From assembly GCA_040357565.1 (NCBI GenBank), contig JBDODJ010000039.1: DNA of 64,000 nt; one strand, given 5' to 3'. The position numbers were made by a program, and so were the translations under genes. The notes under the pieces were generated by a model that saw only the letters and a program-made list of their open reading frames with translations, was not told the origin of the DNA and did not search any database. Below are positions 23,219 through 33,516 of the stretch, piece after piece. Origin of the DNA: Cercozoa sp. M6MM. Lineage: Eukaryota; Endomyxa: Ascetosporea. How positions within the stretch are numbered: position 1 is the first letter of the stretch; each line of letters starts with the position of its first letter.

Positions 23219-23227
23219 GAATCCAAC
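23219..23227 (+). repeat. Target-site duplication, right copy (9 bp)
   Basis: GAATCCAAC, identical to 22293-22301. Confidence 0.9.
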
Positions 23228-23289
23228 TAACTCGATTGTACGTACCATACCGCGACGAGTCGAGTCAGTGGTAGCTGCACGTTGTTGCT

Positions 23290-24675
23290 TCAGAGGGGCG
23301 CGACGTAGTCAGCCGGCAGCGGCGAGTCGGCCTCGGTCGGGAAGGGCGCGAACGGCGAGCCGTCGCGGTTTTGTAACCCTGCCACACGACACTCAGTGAG
23401 CAACTCGTTCACAAAGACAGAAGAGAGGAAGGGAGTACAGTTGTCCCTGGGGTAATGAGCGCCTCCCTCGATGGTGTGCACCGTGAAGGAGTCTGATTGC
23501 ACAGTCCAGGCATTCAACACACAGTATCCGAGAAAGAAGGCAGAAGGGGGGGGGGGGAAGATGGAGCATACGCCGAGGCACATCGCTCGTGTTGGCGGCC
23601 GAGAAGTGAACGACGCGACCGTGCAAAAGGACTACGTCGCCGGGATCGGCCTCCAACGCCACACTCGGCTCAGTCGGCAGCGGTGCCACCTCGGCCGGCT
23701 CAAAGTAGGTACGGTACTCGCCTGGCTTCGTACTCCTGGACAAGGGGGGCGGGGGGGCCCAAACGGGGTAAAGGGGTAGGGGTAGAGGGTCAAAGAAACG
23801 TTATTACCGCAAGTAGCGCTGCGACAGACCGATCGATTCGTTCTTGTGCGAGCCAGGGACCACGTAGAGACCTAGAGTTGGTGCCAAGGGTAGGAGTATA
23901 GGGTCAGGAAAGGAGGCAGGAGGTACAGCCGTTATTCTTGCGAGCTGGATGCAAGGCGAGCCAGGACCCGATACACGACTCGGGCTCAGTGTACAGGAAG
24001 GTACTATCCTGGTGTGGAGTGACAGCACCGCCGATTTCGGGCTGCTTGAAGATGTACATGGACTGCAGCGGTCGAGGGTCTTTGAACAATGACATGGCCA
24101 CTGGTCGGAAGTTGCGTGCCACGATGTTGCGCACCACGGGGTCTTCGTAGTGCAGTGCATGCCCGATCTTGTTGAGACACAGTTCCTTGGCACGTGTCAG
24201 TTCGCCTGTCCCCTCGTCAAAGGCATCGGCTTCCTATACACTCCCATTGACCCTTTGATCACATGTTGACCTCTCCTTCATCCTTTAACCATCCCTTTAA
24301 CCGTGATTCCTTTGTTACCCAGAAGAAGCGAGTGCAGTCGCCACTCTCGAGGAAATAACGGTCCTCGTGCGGGTCTGCAGGAATTGTGAGTACTGGACAA
24401 AATGCACGAGTCACTTTAATGGTCCAAAGTGCCTAGTTACCAAACGTCATTCCTTTGGAACGCTGACGTTCGCTGTCGAACACCGAGTCGCTGGACTTTG
24501 GATCGAAGGCAGCCACCAAACTGGCGACACGATCCACTCTGGCGACACGACACGTACAACACTTGTCGTACAAGTTGTGGAAACGCAGAGGAAAATCTAG
24601 CTACAGCATCGACACATCCCGCTGCGACACCAATCGCCGAAGCACCAAGTAGCCATCCTTTTCGAACTGCGCTAA
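23290..24675 (-). CDS. Phytanoyl-CoA dioxygenase family protein (PHYHD1-like)
   Basis: Exons in order: QFEKDGYLVLRRLVSQRDVS (the family N-terminal FxxxGYxVLxxL), a short exon with DRYFLESGDCTRFFW, then EADAFDEGTGELTRAKELCL, ALHYEDPVVRNIVARNFRPV, QSMYIFKQPEIGGAVTPHQD (followed by STFLYTEPESCIGSWLALHP), LGLYVVPGSHKNESIG, SVALEADPGDVVLLHGRVVH and ending PTEADSPLPADYVAPL, stop at 23290. The Fe(II) ligands are visible: HxD in PHQDS and the distal His in LLHGRVVH. The 2-oxoglutarate-binding Arg is not assigned. PHYHD1-type enzymes are Fe(II)/2-oxoglutarate dioxygenases of unsettled substrate. The true start was not found, and the 5' exon may lie upstream of 24675. Confidence 0.88.
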
Positions 24676-25295
24676 CTGTCAAACAAAAAAAAAGCTAAAC
24701 AAACAGTGCTCTGTTCGATCGATCAGTTTTGCACCTGTTTTGTACTCAAACCGCGCATCAACTACGTTTTTGTATGCCAATTCGGAACTACACAAGCCTA
24801 ACACTCACGTCGGAGACGATAATACAGTAAAGTCCTTAATTCCTTTCTTAAGGGGGCTTCCGCCGGAAACGGGTCCCAAACGACCAGAAAGCAAAACCTA
24901 GCCCAACTTGATGATCACAGATCAATTGTGATCACCAGTTCATTCAGTCGTACGGTGTGATGAAGTCGGAAGTCAGTCGTGCGTCGCCCATCAAGGCTTG
25001 ATGACTACTTGCTCTTATCCTCGTGCCATCAGGTGGCGAACGTGTCAGAAGAAAGAAACGCACGAAAGATCATCAGGGGAAGTAACGAGGGGAACGTCAA
25101 TCATCTTCGAGCTTTGCTTTTGGTTTGCCTCCAGACGAGCAGCTTCCCGTTGGGCAGCATACTTTCACTCACGCACAGACATCGCTTTCTTTGTCCCTGC
25201 GTGAACTAAGCTTGCGAGTCGGGGGCGCGAATTTGCATGCGCTGCTCTGATCAATCTTAGGCGGGAAAAAAACTGATTTTAGGAAAAGGAACACG
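24676..25295. other. Intergenic region
   Basis: No supported gene. It probably contains the 5' part of the dioxygenase gene (-) and the promoter of the RND gene (+). Confidence 0.4.
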
Positions 25296-28200
25296 ATGAC
25301 TGGTGCGTCTGCTCGTTTGGACTTGTGTTTCTTGAACCAGCTTTTCTTTCGCGTAGGTCACGGAGGCGTGCATGTCTCCGAAATCAAGGAGCACAAGTTC
25401 GCGTCCTTCGTGGTATCCCTTAGACACATACAGTACATTCTCTGAGTTCGTCACCAACTTCTTTGTGGGCACACGTTGGTAGGCGCGAAGGCCGTGCACC
25501 GTGATAGGCATTGTTCTTGCCGTCATAATCGCTCTTGGCGGCATCATCGGTGGTGCTGGTTTGGTACTCGCCCTCTCCTATCTAAGCTTTCAGTGTGTTA
25601 AATCGCTGACCCGAGTAGTTCGAGTTCGCTGACTCGACGGACATGATCTTCTGGCTCGACATCAACAGTGGTACCTTTTTCCAACCCGCTCCTGAAACCA
25701 GTTTTCTCTCTAAAATTAAAATTTTTGCATTGCCAAATGATAGTTTGGACGCAGCGACAGCTCTCGGTCGAGTACGCGCAAACAGAGGCGTCGGCGACGG
25801 CGTCCAAGGAGCGATCGAACCTGCGTGTGCAGCCCGAAAGTCGCTGGGACCTCCTGTTCATGTACCGCGACACCGAATACGACGCCGCCAACCCGTCCAA
25901 GTCGACGCTTCTGTAGGCTTTCCCCATCTGCCTTGCTTCTGTTATACCTCACCCTTTTGTAGCACACCGGAGAAACTCAAGGTCATTCTTGACTTTGAGA
26001 AAAAGGTACAACGCCCTCACTACTCTAAATGACCGAGAGTACTACTTTCCTTCGTCTGTGTAGACCAACGCCGCCTCTGAGATGCAGACTTTCTGCTTTG
26101 CCGGTGCCTTGTCTCCCTTGTTTTCTTTACTTCCTGTGGTCTTGGATCACTTTCTTTTGTACCTGGCAGGAAACCACACGGACGGCACGTGCGCCAAGGC
26201 GGAGGAACTCTGTGACACGACGAGTTTCGCTTCGTGTCTCGACAGTGTGCATTACCTGTCCTTTGTCGACTACCTGGATCGACATGGTATGCTCAACGAC
26301 CAAGGTACGTCTCCACCTTTTGTTTCCGCTGTCACTTTAATGCTTTACCCTTGTCATGTAGCTGCAATTGACAACTTCGTCGCTAACAACAAGGAAGAAG
26401 TTGCACTCTTCATGGATAACCACTGGGTAGTCATTCCCCTCGTACCTCACTCCTTGTGTTACCTCTACCTCCCTTGTTTGTTAGGCCGACAACGCGCCTC
26501 GCTCGGGCTACCTGCGCTCGTTTTTCAAGTTCGGCGGGCCCATTAGCTCAGATTACAAGTCGATCGACGACGATTTTGACGCGCAGAGCGATGAGTTCAT
26601 CGAGTGGATGAAAGACTTCATGGTTGACGTCAAGAATGACATCTACCAGAGCACTGACGGCATGGAGATCATCGTGTTCGGCATGGATGCCAACACTGGT
26701 ACACTAGTCTTTATTATCCTTGTAACTGCAGCTGTACTGAACACCTACCCCCCCCCCCCGCCCCCCGCTCTCCCAGCTCTGTCGGGCATTGTCGGTCAAC
26801 AGCAGTTCATGTGGGCCTTTGGATCGATGGCGTTTGTGCTGTGCTACATCTGGTTCCACACGGGCAGTCTCATGCTGGCCGCATGCGGCATGGGAGAGGT
26901 CGTTTTGGCGCTGCCATTGGCCTTCTTCTTCTTCCGATGCATCCTGTTGGTGACGTACTTTGAGACACTCCACATGCTGAGCATGTTCGTCGTGCTTGGG
27001 TAGATGCCACTGTTTTTTTACCTTGCACGATGCCTGCTTGAGGCCCTCGTTTGTGTAGTATCTCAGCCGACAACTTCTTTTTGATTACGGACATGTGGCG
27101 CCAGTCGGCACGAATCGAGGCCTTCCTAGACACGGAGTTTGTCACCGACTCGGAACGGGCCAACCAGAGTGACGAGAAGATGCACCGACTCGCTATGGTA
27201 CACTCTCTGAGTAACACTTTCTGTGGCCGAACATCACCCCTCTCCCAACAGCGAACGTCGTTCGTGTGGCGTCGAAGTGTGCGAGCCATTGCGGCCACAA
27301 CGATGACGACGGTGATGGCTTTCATTGCCACGGGCACATCTGAGATCACGCCGATTTCATCGCTTGGTATCTCAGTCTGCTTGCCTTTACTCCCCGAGTA
27401 TTTACCCCTGCCCCCCCCCACGACCTGTGTAGGCTTCTTTGCGTCAATGTTCATCTTCGCGAACTTTTTGCTGTGCATGACGTTCTTCTTTGGCGTGCTG
27501 CTGTTCTGGCACAAACACCTTCGTCGCTGGCGCTTCCTGGTGTTTGCGCTGCGCGAGCAGAGTCCCGACACGCTCGCTGCTGGCGAGAAACCGATTCCTG
27601 TCGTCGGTCAGGAGGGCAAGGTAGCATCATTTCCGCTCCTGTATGTTACCGCCTGTGTTATCTCCTGTGTGAAGACACCGAGTTCGACAACGTCAGGATC
27701 CATGAGTGACGAGGAGAGTCCGAACGATCGTGAGGCAGGCGGTGCCGTTGAAGGTGGCCGGCCGATCGAGAAGTTCTTCCGCGGACCCTTTTTTGAGTTC
27801 GTATACAAGTGCCGCTACGGTCTCATTGTCGTCTTCCTGGCCTGGTTTGTCGCGAGCATTGTGCTGACTACCGGTACTTCTTGCCTTAGCCCTTTACCTC
27901 TGAGCCTTAGCTCTTTACCCCTGACCATTTACCCAGGAATCAAGGAAGTGACCGAGCAGGAGCAGTTCTACCCGGTACGGCTTGTTTCTCTTGTATGCTG
28001 TACCAGCTGTATTGACTTTAAATGCAATTTGACTGGACAGGATGACCACTTCCTGACCAAGATGACGCACTGGCCGCGCGAACACTTTGGTCTTGGTGCC
28101 AATGCCGGCTTTATGGTGGTCCAGTTCGTGTACGGTCTCGACGAGGAGGTCGAGCGCAGCGGCATCTCGCGCTGGTAGGCGACTGAAACTATTGCGCACA

Positions 28201-29845
28201 GCGCTGTCATCCTGTTGCACCCGTATGTGAACAGGAAGCCACAGGAGGACGGCACGCCAAAGTTCCTGAAGACCTTCAATCCCAAGACTCCGGCGGCCCA
28301 GGCGTTCATGATCCAGAGTTGCGACATGATTGCCAACAACGAGCTGATTCAGGTAGCCACAACTTAATCTCTCGTGTGCCTAACATATCGACAAACTGGG
28401 TCTGCGTACAGAACGACCGCGTGCAGTGCTGGCCCAAGGTGTTCCGAGACTTTGTGAACAGTGCGGCCAGTGGCAGCTACGCCGGCACGTCGTTCGGCTC
28501 GCTCAGTGCCTCGCAGTTCAACGAGGCGATGCGCGACTTTGTCAACACGCCGGACGGACGCAAGGAGGTGGACGCCGGGCGACTCGGCGTGTACCCCGAT
28601 GATACGGAGAATGTGCTGCACTGGTACTTTATCGAGAGCGCCATGACGGCGGTTGAAAACATGCCAAAACCGGAGGCGATCAAGACTCGCGGTCAACTTG
28701 AGGACTGGATGACCGAGACCCTCAATCCGGCGGCTCCACCCGAAATGCGCGGTGTCTTCCAGGTCGTGCCGATGTGGTGGCCCTTCATCGTCACACAGGA
28801 GTAGGCTGAGTTTACTCCTCTCACCCCTTCCTTCCCTTTGAATTCCTTTGCTGTCTGTGTTCAGTGCGTTCGTGCGCAACGCTATCAGTGGCATGCTTAT
28901 CTCGGGTGCCTTCTCGTTGGTGGTGATCTTGACGGCCACGGGCAACCTAGTGGCCGGCTTTTTGGCCTTTGGCACCATCGCCGCCGTTGTTGTGTCGGTG
29001 CTGGGCTTCATCCGGGTATCATTTTACCTTTCTTTACCCCCCTCTTCCCATCTCCCCCGCTTGACTTCCCTCCCTGCTTTTCTGCTCGGTAGATTTTTGG
29101 CTGGCCGCTGGGCACGACGGAGAGTGTCGCAGTCGTCGTTGTGATCGTAGCCTTTCAGTTTCCGTTTAACTTTGCTTTGGATGTACGAAAGCCTTGTTTA
29201 CCGCCCTTTCTGTTCCTCGTGCTTTGACAGGGCTTTAGTGTCGACTACACGGTGCACCTGGCGTCGGCCTACGAGGAGAGTTCGAACCCGTCGCGAATCG
29301 GGCGCACGCGCGATGCTTTGTCGCACATGGCGATCTCGCTCGTGGCAGGTACTGTTCCCGTCCATTCATACGGTCCTTGTCCTGGTCCATTTTTACCTGA
29401 TTCTTTTTGTTTAAAGGCTGCATCACAACGGCGGGCTCGGCCCTTTTCTTGATGTTTGCCGAGATGGTGTTTTTCTTCCGATTCGGTGTGCTCATGATGT
29501 TGACGGTCTTCCTGTCTATGTACTCTCCCCCCATGTCGCCCCTGCCCTTGTTCTGGATACAACTTGTGTACGAGCAGTCTGTGGTGCCTGCTGTTCTTTG
29601 TGCCGATGCTGGCGTGCTTCGGACCCGAAGGAGAGAACTGGCAGATCCGCAACATGTTCCTGTACTCGCCCTTCCCGCAGATTCTTGGCGAGAAGAGGTC
29701 ACAGGTAACACACACACTCTCTCTCACATACGTACTGGCATGCACATCTAACATTCGATTCATTGTCTGAGTTACTGTATTTGCAATCATGTGGCAGAAA
29801 TTGGCCGGAAAAGGTGAGTCCGACGTCGCAATTGAGCTCGATTGA
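25296..29845 (+). CDS. RND-superfamily membrane protein, Dispatched-like
   Basis: Starts MTGASARLDLCFLNQLFFRV; the next exon gives ARRPCTVIGIVLAVIIALGG (first span), then FEFADSTDMIFWLDINS. A large extracellular loop follows (NHTDGTCAKAEELCD, GPISSDYKSIDDDFDAQSDE, DFMVDVKNDIYQSTDGMEII). The first sterol-sensing-like span cluster reads QQFMWAFGSMAFVLCYIWFH, EVVLALPLAFFFFRCILLVT, DNFFLITDMWRQSARIEAFL, IAATTMTTVMAFIATGTSEI and FFASMFIFANFLLCMTFFFG. A second loop and second cluster follow (AFSLVVILTATGNLVAGFLA, GFSVDYTVHLASAYEESSNP, ITTAGSALFLMFAEMVFFF), ending KLAGKGESDVAIELD, stop 29843-29845. GxSxDYTVHxAxAY is the Dispatched/RND second-cluster signature. Dispatched proteins export lipid-linked signals in animals; the protist substrate is unknown. 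A TAG at about 25482 falls at an intron end, not in coding sequence. Confidence 0.85.
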
Positions 29846-29953
29846 TTTATAGTTCTTCCCGTCGTCTCTGGTTGAAGTTACCGTACTGAATTAAAATTAA
29901 AGTCGATTCGCGCAGATGTGGTGCGGCAAATAAGTAAAGCTTGAAATAGAAAG

Positions 29954-31092
29954 TCAAATATCGAGGTCGGCATCAGCGACGAGAGCGTCGTCGTTGTCGC
30001 TGACGTCACCAGCGGCGTCGTCGAAACCGAGTGCTTCGAACTCGTCCTCCGAGTCCTCTTGCTCGCCTGCAATGGCAGAATAAACACTAAACGATAGGGG
30101 CGGGGTGAAGGGCTCATACCAAGTGCGCCCCCGCGTCGCTGGAAGGCGAGGGTGACGGCATTTTTGGCGGCGCGTTCGGCATCGGTGAGTGACATGGCAA
30201 AACTCGCATTTGGCAGTGTCTGATCGGTTTCCTGTCTCACCTGCTTGTGCACAAACACACGCAAAGGCTCGAACTGCAGCGACTCCTGCTGCCGCACGAC
30301 GCGTCCGTTCGTGCGTCGCTGTACGCAGTGCAGGCCCAGCGCTTCTCCTACAAGGGCGGGTAGGGAGTGCTAAAAGAGGGTGGGGGTAAAACCTTCGTCA
30401 GCCACGTTGAGCACGAAATCGAACGAATCCAGACGCCGCAAATCTCGCGCCGTGTTGGCCAGAGCGCACACGGAACTGAAGTCTTCCAGATGGTGCGCCT
30501 GCTGTCTCGACACTAGTCGTTCCAACGCGTCCACCAGCAACACGTCTACCGTGCGGGGGGGGGGGGGGAAAAAGGGTAATAGCTAAGGGATAAGGGATAA
30601 AGGAGATAAAGAGTACCGAATTCGATGTCGTTGAGTGTGTCGAACAGGGTGTCAGGTGAGCAGACTGTAACGTTGGGATACGCGCGGAAGGCAAGTGTCT
30701 CTCCGCGCGGATGTGACAAGGTGTCCACCACTTTCACACGGTCCTGCTTGACTCCTGCATGCAAGGTGGGGTGAAATGGGAGTGGGTGAGGGCGGGGGGT
30801 AAAACAAACCCATGTGCGCCCACATGTCGCCGTCGAAGCGCAGGGCGACAATGCACACCTTGCACTTCTTAGCAAACACTTTGCGCACCAAGTGCGAAAA
30901 CACATCGACGCCGCTGCGACAGTTCTCGCGCGTTTTGGACTGTCGTTTCATCACGCGCGCCAATTCATCGTCCTTCTACGTCACCAACACTCCACCTACC
31001 CCGCATCACCGACCCAAGATACAACCCACCACCAACACACTTGCTTTGCCTGACGCGAGTCGCGCAGATGCCTTTTGAAACAGTGAAGCCAT
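29954..31092 (-). CDS. ELP5: Elongator complex subunit 5
   Basis: Starts MASLFQKASARLASGKASVL at 31092, continues KDDELARVMKRQSKTRENCR, FAKKCKVCIVALRFDGDMWA, RVKVVDTLSHPRGETLAFRA, DTLFDTLNDIEFG, DVLLVDALERLVSRQQAHHL (Walker-B-like strand of the RecA fold), then FVLNVADEG, VVRQQESLQFEPLRVFVHKQ, SLTDAERAAKNAVTLAFQRR and an acidic tail ending LVADADLDI, stop 29954-29956. The tail after a TxxExxAxxxVxLxxQR helix and the terminal DLDI are the ELP5/Iki1 ending. ELP5 forms the RecA-like Elp456 ring of Elongator, which modifies tRNA wobble uridines. The family diverges fast, so the assignment rests mainly on the C-terminus and the RecA layout. Confidence 0.75.
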
Positions 31093-31245
31093 CTTTGTGC
31101 TAAACCTTGTGCCGAATGAAGCCCACACAATGTCTAATTTCACGGATCTGCGCGAGAATTTCGCTCATTTAGCACTTAGGCGCAGAATTTTCAGAAGCGC
31201 TCGACTAGAGTCCAGCGTGCTGTGTGACGTGTGCAGACGTGTGTG
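31093..31245. promoter_or_regulatory. 153-bp divergent promoter region, ELP5 / cyclin L
   Basis: Only 153 bp separate the two start codons, so both promoters and 5' leaders must fit or overlap here. Confidence 0.5.
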
Positions 31246-33150
31246 ATGGATTCATGGAATTCACTAAGTGTGCCGGCAGCGCGCGCGGCTAATCGACACC
31301 TAGCTTGCGACTTGATTGGAGATGCCGCTGTGTTGCTCAAGGTGCCAAACGCTCCTGTTGCAGATTTGACGCTTAAAAGCCTGTGTTCCAGTTGCCACGA
31401 CGCGTCGCGTTGACAGCGCAGACGTTGTTGTTCAAATTCACAGACGCAATCGTACCGAAAATTGAGTTGTCAAAGTGGGTTGATCTGATGTGTTTCTTGC
31501 AGGAAGCGTCGGGCAAAACGCAACCGCACGTGTTTTTTGTCGCCGCAGCGTGCATGTACTTGGCCACCAAGAGGTACATACGTGTGCATCGGAGTCACGG
31601 GGGGGGGGTAAATAGGGGGGTTAAACTCTAGTGAGGAGCGAGCGCGCCGTGTCACATCAATTTTCACGGTGTTTGACTACCTGCTGAAACGCATGCTGGC
31701 CGAGCAGGTACTGTCAGTGTCTAGTGCACAGTATCTAGTACACAGTGTCTAGTATACGGTGTCTAGTACACATAGTGTCTAGCACATGAACAACCTTGTT
31801 GTGTGTGCAGGGCAAGATGAGTGTGTCGATGATGGAGCCATGTGACACCGAGTGCGCCGAGTACCGTCGCTGGTGCGCCGAGTTGGCCGCGCTGGAGCGT
31901 CGGATTCTCGCCTATGTACAGTCATGTTTTCCTGTATTTGTGGGCAAGCTTCCGCGCGGACTGGTGACCGGTGTGCAGTCGGGCTTTGTGGTGGAGTTCT
32001 CGCACTCGTGCGACCTGGTGCCGCACATGCTGCGCGTGCTGTCGCTGCGTTCGCAGTCACAGCTCTGTCAGATGGCGTGGTAGGCTTTACCCCCCTTTAC
32101 CCCCCTTTACTCCCCTTTACCCCCCTTTACTCCCCTTTACTTTTACCCGTTTACCTTGCGACTTCTCACGTTTTGNNNNNNNNNNNNNNNNNNNNNNNNN
32201 NNNNNNNNNNNNNNNNNNNNNNNNNNNNNNNNNNNNNNNNNNNNNNNNNNNNNNNNNNNNNNNNNNNNNNNNNNNCCCCCCCCCCCCCAATGCAGGCGAT
32301 GACAAGCCCGAGTACTTTGCGGTGGCTGCGGTGGAACTGGCGGCACGTCGTCTCATGCTTGTAAGTTGCACACTTAAGAACCCATTAGTGAACCCGATTA
32401 GTGTGGTACAACTGTACCCCTGTGTAGTGTACATGTGTATGACAACACTCTTAATTGTAGCCACTGCCGGCACGGTGGCAGCAGTTGTTCGACGTGCCAC
32501 CGGCGGCCTGCGAGAGTGCCATGGCCGCCTTGTGTCGCGTGCTGGCACTGCCGCGTGCTCCCGGCTTTTTGACCATCGCTGGACGGCCTGGTAGATTCTT
32601 TTACCTCCTGTAGTCTCCTTATAGGTTCCCCGCTTACGTTCCCTGCCTGCAGAAGAGTCGCACAAGGGCATGTCGGAACATGAGACACTGACGCCGCTGC
32701 CGCCGGCTTTTGGCATCCACCGACTGCCGCCGACGCCGCAGCAGCGTCTCATGCGCCAGCAGCGCGAACAGCGACGCCGGCAGCAACAAGTAAGTCAACT
32801 CCAAGCAAGTCAACTCCCCTCATGCCAACGAACGCATAATTCATCACTTTTTGGCCGCAGAAACCCACGGAGAAACCCACGGACAGTCCAGATGTCGAAA
32901 TTCTCGAGGAAAAACGAGAAACTTCACCACAGCAGTCTGCTACCTCTGAAAAGGCACATTTGGCAACTGTGGGCTCTGTTTTTTTGACACCCAGTTGTTT
33001 TTATTCTCGCAGCCCACGTCCGATCATCGTGATCGTGATCGTCGTGACTCTGATCGTGACTCTGATCGTGGCCGCCGAGAACGTCGTCGCTATCGCAGTA
33101 ATCGCTCACGCAGTCGCTCACGATCGCGCAGTCGTCACAGACGTCGCTGA
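31246..33150 (+). CDS. CCNL1: Cyclin L (RS-domain cyclin)
   Basis: Starts MDSWNSLSVPAARAANRHLA. The cyclin box reads LLKLPRRVALTAQTLLFKF, HVFFVAAACMYLATKR, ARRVTSIFTVFDYLLKRMLA, YRRWCAELAALERRILAY, then SGFVVEFSHSCDLVPHMLRV and SQLCQMAW. The second box follows the gap: DDKPEYFAVAAVELAARRLM, LPLPARWQQLFDVPPAACES. After a linker (RLMRQQREQRRRQQQ) the C-terminus is an Arg/Asp/Ser domain (SDHRDRDRRDSDRDSDRG ... RSRSRSRSRHRRR), stop 33148-33150. Cyclin L partners CDK11 in the nucleus and couples transcription to splicing. The RS tail separates it from cyclin K, T and C. The intron between the two boxes holds CTTTACCCCC repeats and a gap. Confidence 0.92.
32090..32290. repeat. CTTTACCCCC minisatellite, gap and poly-C in a cyclin L intron
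   Basis: Five to six tandem copies of TTTACCCCCC/TTTACTCCCC at 32090-32142, then 100 N at 32176-32275 and a C run to 32288. The intron runs from about 32083 to the AG near 32294. Confidence 0.85.
32176..32275. other. Assembly gap (100 N)
   Basis: Placeholder gap inside a cyclin L intron next to a poly-C run. Confidence 0.99.
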
Positions 33151-33516
33151 ACAGATGTTACTTATGTTGGATGATCCGGTCACACGAGAAAAGCGATCGT
33201 TTGATCGTTTCAGTATTGGGATCTAGTTACTCGCTTTAAACAGTCAGCGAGTTGTGTGTTGTCATTCGTGAAAGTTTTATTTGACGAGTACACTTGTCTA
33301 GCTCCACTTCGGACATAAATAGTGAAAAACGTGTTTGCCCAGAGCCAGAATTTTGCTCTTGGAGACAGATACGGCAGATACCGTGCGTACGCTGTCACAA
33401 CGGGACTGGCACATTGCTGCGTACGTTTATGAGCCTTTTCTTTGAGGCATGGAGTTTGTGATTTTTGGGTTTTCTGTTGTTGCGTACAGGGGTCTCGGTC
33501 GTCCACCTCGTACGAC
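33151..33516. other. Intergenic region
   Basis: 3' flank of cyclin L and upstream region of the OSCA gene. A GT..AG-like signal at 33488 leaves room for an upstream non-coding exon. No other gene is seen. Confidence 0.45.

Noticed and set aside
25470-25490. In-frame TAG in the Dispatched-like gene, suggesting a variant genetic code
   Set aside because: A donor GTATCC after the FASFV codons and the TAG as acceptor AG give a clean phase-0 intron, and TAG, TAA and TGA all serve as stops elsewhere in the window.
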